Positions 6,344-7,738 of a stretch of 7,738 nt of DNA are shown here, piece by piece; within the stretch, counting starts at the first letter, position 1, and the number at the start of each line of letters is the position of its first letter. This stretch comes from an uncultured Paracoccus sp. (GTDB taxonomy: Bacteria > Pseudomonadota > Alphaproteobacteria > Rhodobacterales > Rhodobacteraceae), in the NCBI GenBank assembly GCA_937859005.1, contig CALLYR010000427.1, positions 1 to 7,738 on the forward strand, written 5' to 3'. The notes beneath the pieces are model-generated. The model was not told the origin of the DNA. It did no database searches and saw nothing but the letters and a program-made list of their open reading frames with translations. The position numbers and the translations under genes were made by a program.

Positions 6344-7050
6344 GGCACGGCCTCCGCGTGGTTCTTCAGCCGGGCGCGCAGATCGGCGACCGAGGCGATC
6401 ATGGAAAAGCTTTCGATACAGGGCACGTCGCCCGGAAAGACCTCGTGCGTCGTATAGGTCGCGGGCGAGACGATGCAGCGCAGGCCCGCCGCCCGCGCGG
6501 CCCTCAGCCCGTTCAGCGAATCCTCCAGCGCCACCGCGCCGGGCGCAGCCATGCCCAGCCGGTGCAGCGCGAGCAGATAGACATCGGGCGCGGGCTTCTT
6601 GGCCTGGACCTCGTCGCCCGCGGCGATGGCGTCGAACAGATCCTCGGATGCTGCGCGCAGGGTGGCGCGGATCAGCGCGTCGATATTGGGACGGCTGGTG
6701 GTCGTCGCGATGCCCAGGCGCAGGCCGTGGCTCCGCGCGTCCTCGATCAGCGCGCCGATGCCGTCGCGCAGCGCGATCTCTCCCGCCTCCATCAGCGCGG
6801 CATAGCGGTCGGTCTTGTCCCGGTGCAGCGCGGCGATGTCGTGGTCGCGGGGCGACCTTCGCAGGTCATGCGCGATGAAATGGGCGATGCGCTCCTTGCC
6901 GCCGGTCACGGCCAGAAGGCGGCGATAGATGCCGCGGTCCCAGTGCCAGTCCAGACCCGCCGCGGCAAAGCTGTGGTTAAAGGCGCGCCGGTGCAGTTCC
7001 TCGGTTTCCGCCAGCGTCCCGTCCACGTCGAAGATCAGCGCCTCAGGCAT
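6340..7050 (-). CDS. cbbY: CbbY, xylulose-1,5-bisphosphate phosphatase family (HAD)
   Basis: Predicted 236-residue HAD protein that strongly resembles Rhodobacter CbbY, which removes xylulose-1,5-bisphosphate, a RuBisCO misfire product and inhibitor, giving xylulose 5-phosphate. Motif I is FDVDGTLAETEELHRRAFN (D8, D10), followed by VTGGKERI (48-55) in the cap, motif II ATTTSRPN near 115-122, motif III KKPAPDVY (151-158) and motif IV ALEDSLNGLRAARAAGL with E176 and D177. The GGKER and TTTS stretches fit CbbY better than beta-phosphoglucomutase, its nearest look-alike. The frame is open upstream, but ATG 7050 is chosen because GGAG lies at 7058-7061 and the family starts here. It overlaps the rpe stop by 8 bases (ATGCCTGA) and the gph start by 4, so the three genes form one coupled unit. 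The product, xylulose 5-phosphate, is the substrate of the neighbour Rpe. Confidence 0.93.
   Translation of the reverse strand: MPEALIFDVDGTLAETEELHRRAFNHSFAAAGLDWHWDRGIYRRLLAVTGGKERIAHFIAHDLRRSPRDHDIAALHRDKTDRYAALMEAGEIALRDGIGALIEDARSHGLRLGIATTTSRPNIDALIRATLRAASEDLFDAIAAGDEVQAKKPAPDVYLLALHRLGMAAPGAVALEDSLNGLRAARAAGLRCIVSPATYTTHEVFPGDVPCIESFSMIASVADLRARLKNHAEAVP
6351..6355 (-). promoter_or_regulatory. Ribosome binding site of gph inside the end of cbbY
   Basis: On the - strand GGAGG stands 7 bases before the gph ATG (6343), within the last codons of cbbY. This consensus site confirms the start and suggests both re-initiation at ATGA and independent loading. Confidence 0.65.
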
Positions 7051-7735
7051 GGGCCCGCTCCGCCGCCTTCCTGATGGCGCGGATGTTCTCGCCGTAAGGG
7101 CTGCTGTTGGACACCGATCCGCCCTTGAACACGGCCGAGCCCGCGACCAGCACATCGGCGCCTGCGGCTGCCACCAGCGGCGCGGTCTCGGGGGTGACGC
7201 CGCCGTCCACCTGCAGATGCACGGGCCGGTCGCCGATCATCGCGCGCAGGGTGCGGATCTTGTCGATCTGGCTGTGGATGAACCTCTGCCCGCCGAAGCC
7301 GGGGTTGACCGTCATCACGCAGATCAGGTCCACGTCGTCGAGCAGCATCGCCGCCGCCGCGGCGGGCGTGCCGGGGTTGAGCGCCAGGCCCGCCCTGGCC
7401 CCCGCGCCGCGGATCGCCTGCAGGGTGCGGTGGATATGGGGGCCGGCCTCGACATGGGCGGTGATGATGTCGGCGCCGGCCTGCGCGAAGGCGTCGATAT
7501 AGGGATCGACCGGGGCGATCATCAGATGCACGTCCATGAGTGTGGTGACGTGGCGGCGGAAGGCCGCGACCGCGGGCGGGCCGAAGGTCAGGTTCGGGAC
7601 GAAATGGCCGTCCATCACATCGACATGGACCCAGTCGGCGCCCTGATCCTCGACCGCCCGGATCTCGCGGCCGAAATCGGCAAAGTCGGCGGACAGGATC
7701 GAGGGCGCAATCCGGATGCGGCGGTCAAAACTCAT
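7043..7735 (-). CDS. rpe: Ribulose-phosphate 3-epimerase
   Basis: Predicted 230-residue TIM-barrel enzyme that interconverts D-ribulose 5-phosphate and D-xylulose 5-phosphate in the pentose phosphate and Calvin cycles. Landmarks are IAPSILSADF (8-17), VHVDVMDGHFVPNLTFGP (36-53) with metal ligand H37 and catalytic D39, DVHLMI (68-73) with ligand H70, VNPGFGGQRF (143-152) for phosphate binding, and LQVDGGV with catalytic D177, then VAGSAVF (197-203). All expected residues are present and the length is normal. ATG 7735 is three bases from the window edge, so the ribosome site and promoter cannot be seen, and a slightly longer start is possible. It is the first visible gene of the rpe-cbbY-gph unit; in autotrophs the gene is named cbbE. 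The last codons overlap the cbbY start. Confidence 0.95.
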   Translation of the reverse strand: MSFDRRIRIAPSILSADFADFGREIRAVEDQGADWVHVDVMDGHFVPNLTFGPPAVAAFRRHVTTLMDVHLMIAPVDPYIDAFAQAGADIITAHVEAGPHIHRTLQAIRGAGARAGLALNPGTPAAAAAMLLDDVDLICVMTVNPGFGGQRFIHSQIDKIRTLRAMIGDRPVHLQVDGGVTPETAPLVAAAGADVLVAGSAVFKGGSVSNSSPYGENIRAIRKAAERAHA

Positions 7736-7738
7736 GGC

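Overview
The window is GC-rich DNA that fits an alphaproteobacterium of the Rhodobacteraceae, perhaps close to Paracoccus or Rhodobacter. The reasons are the strong G/C bias at third codon positions, a CbbY closely resembling the Rhodobacter sphaeroides type, and a serralysin-like M10/RTX protease of the kind common in that group. The organism is inferred, not proven. No CRISPR array, tRNA, rRNA or insertion sequence was recognised.

Left part (1-756, + strand): the 3' part of a clan-A glycoside hydrolase (GH39/GH5-like, PslG-like). It carries both catalytic glutamates but has an in-frame TGA at 34-36, where the family has a conserved Trp. Its stop codon overlaps that of the convergent gene at the 4-base palindrome CTAG (753-756). 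That gene (753-2375, - strand) encodes a two-HKD phospholipase D/cardiolipin-synthase-like protein with a C-terminal membrane segment. A 121-bp divergent spacer separates it from an M10 metalloprotease (2497-4095, + strand) with HExxHxxGxxH, a serralysin Met-turn and an unbroken array of 21 RTX nonapeptides.

Middle part (4096-5659): a gene-poor stretch. It contains one probable small two-helix membrane protein on the + strand (about 4496/4543-4945) whose natural ATG is one base out of frame across a T6 run. A short, divergent ExoY/WcaJ-like sugar transferase (4776-5378, - strand) lies convergent to it. An AT-rich patch in front of the transferase and a GC-rich hairpin occupy the 281-bp spacer that follows. 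The broken hydrolase, the transferase lacking its usual acidic-dyad segment and the out-of-frame membrane ORF together suggest polysaccharide-related genes in decay, or variable accessory DNA.

Right part (5660-7735, - strand): a tightly coupled operon transcribed leftwards as rpe (ribulose-phosphate 3-epimerase), cbbY (xylulose-1,5-bisphosphate phosphatase family) and gph/cbbZ (phosphoglycolate phosphatase). The overlaps are 8 and 4 bases. Together these enzymes recycle pentose phosphates and remove two by-products of RuBisCO chemistry, so the cluster looks like the distal part of a Calvin-cycle (cbb) operon whose RuBisCO genes would lie beyond base 7738.
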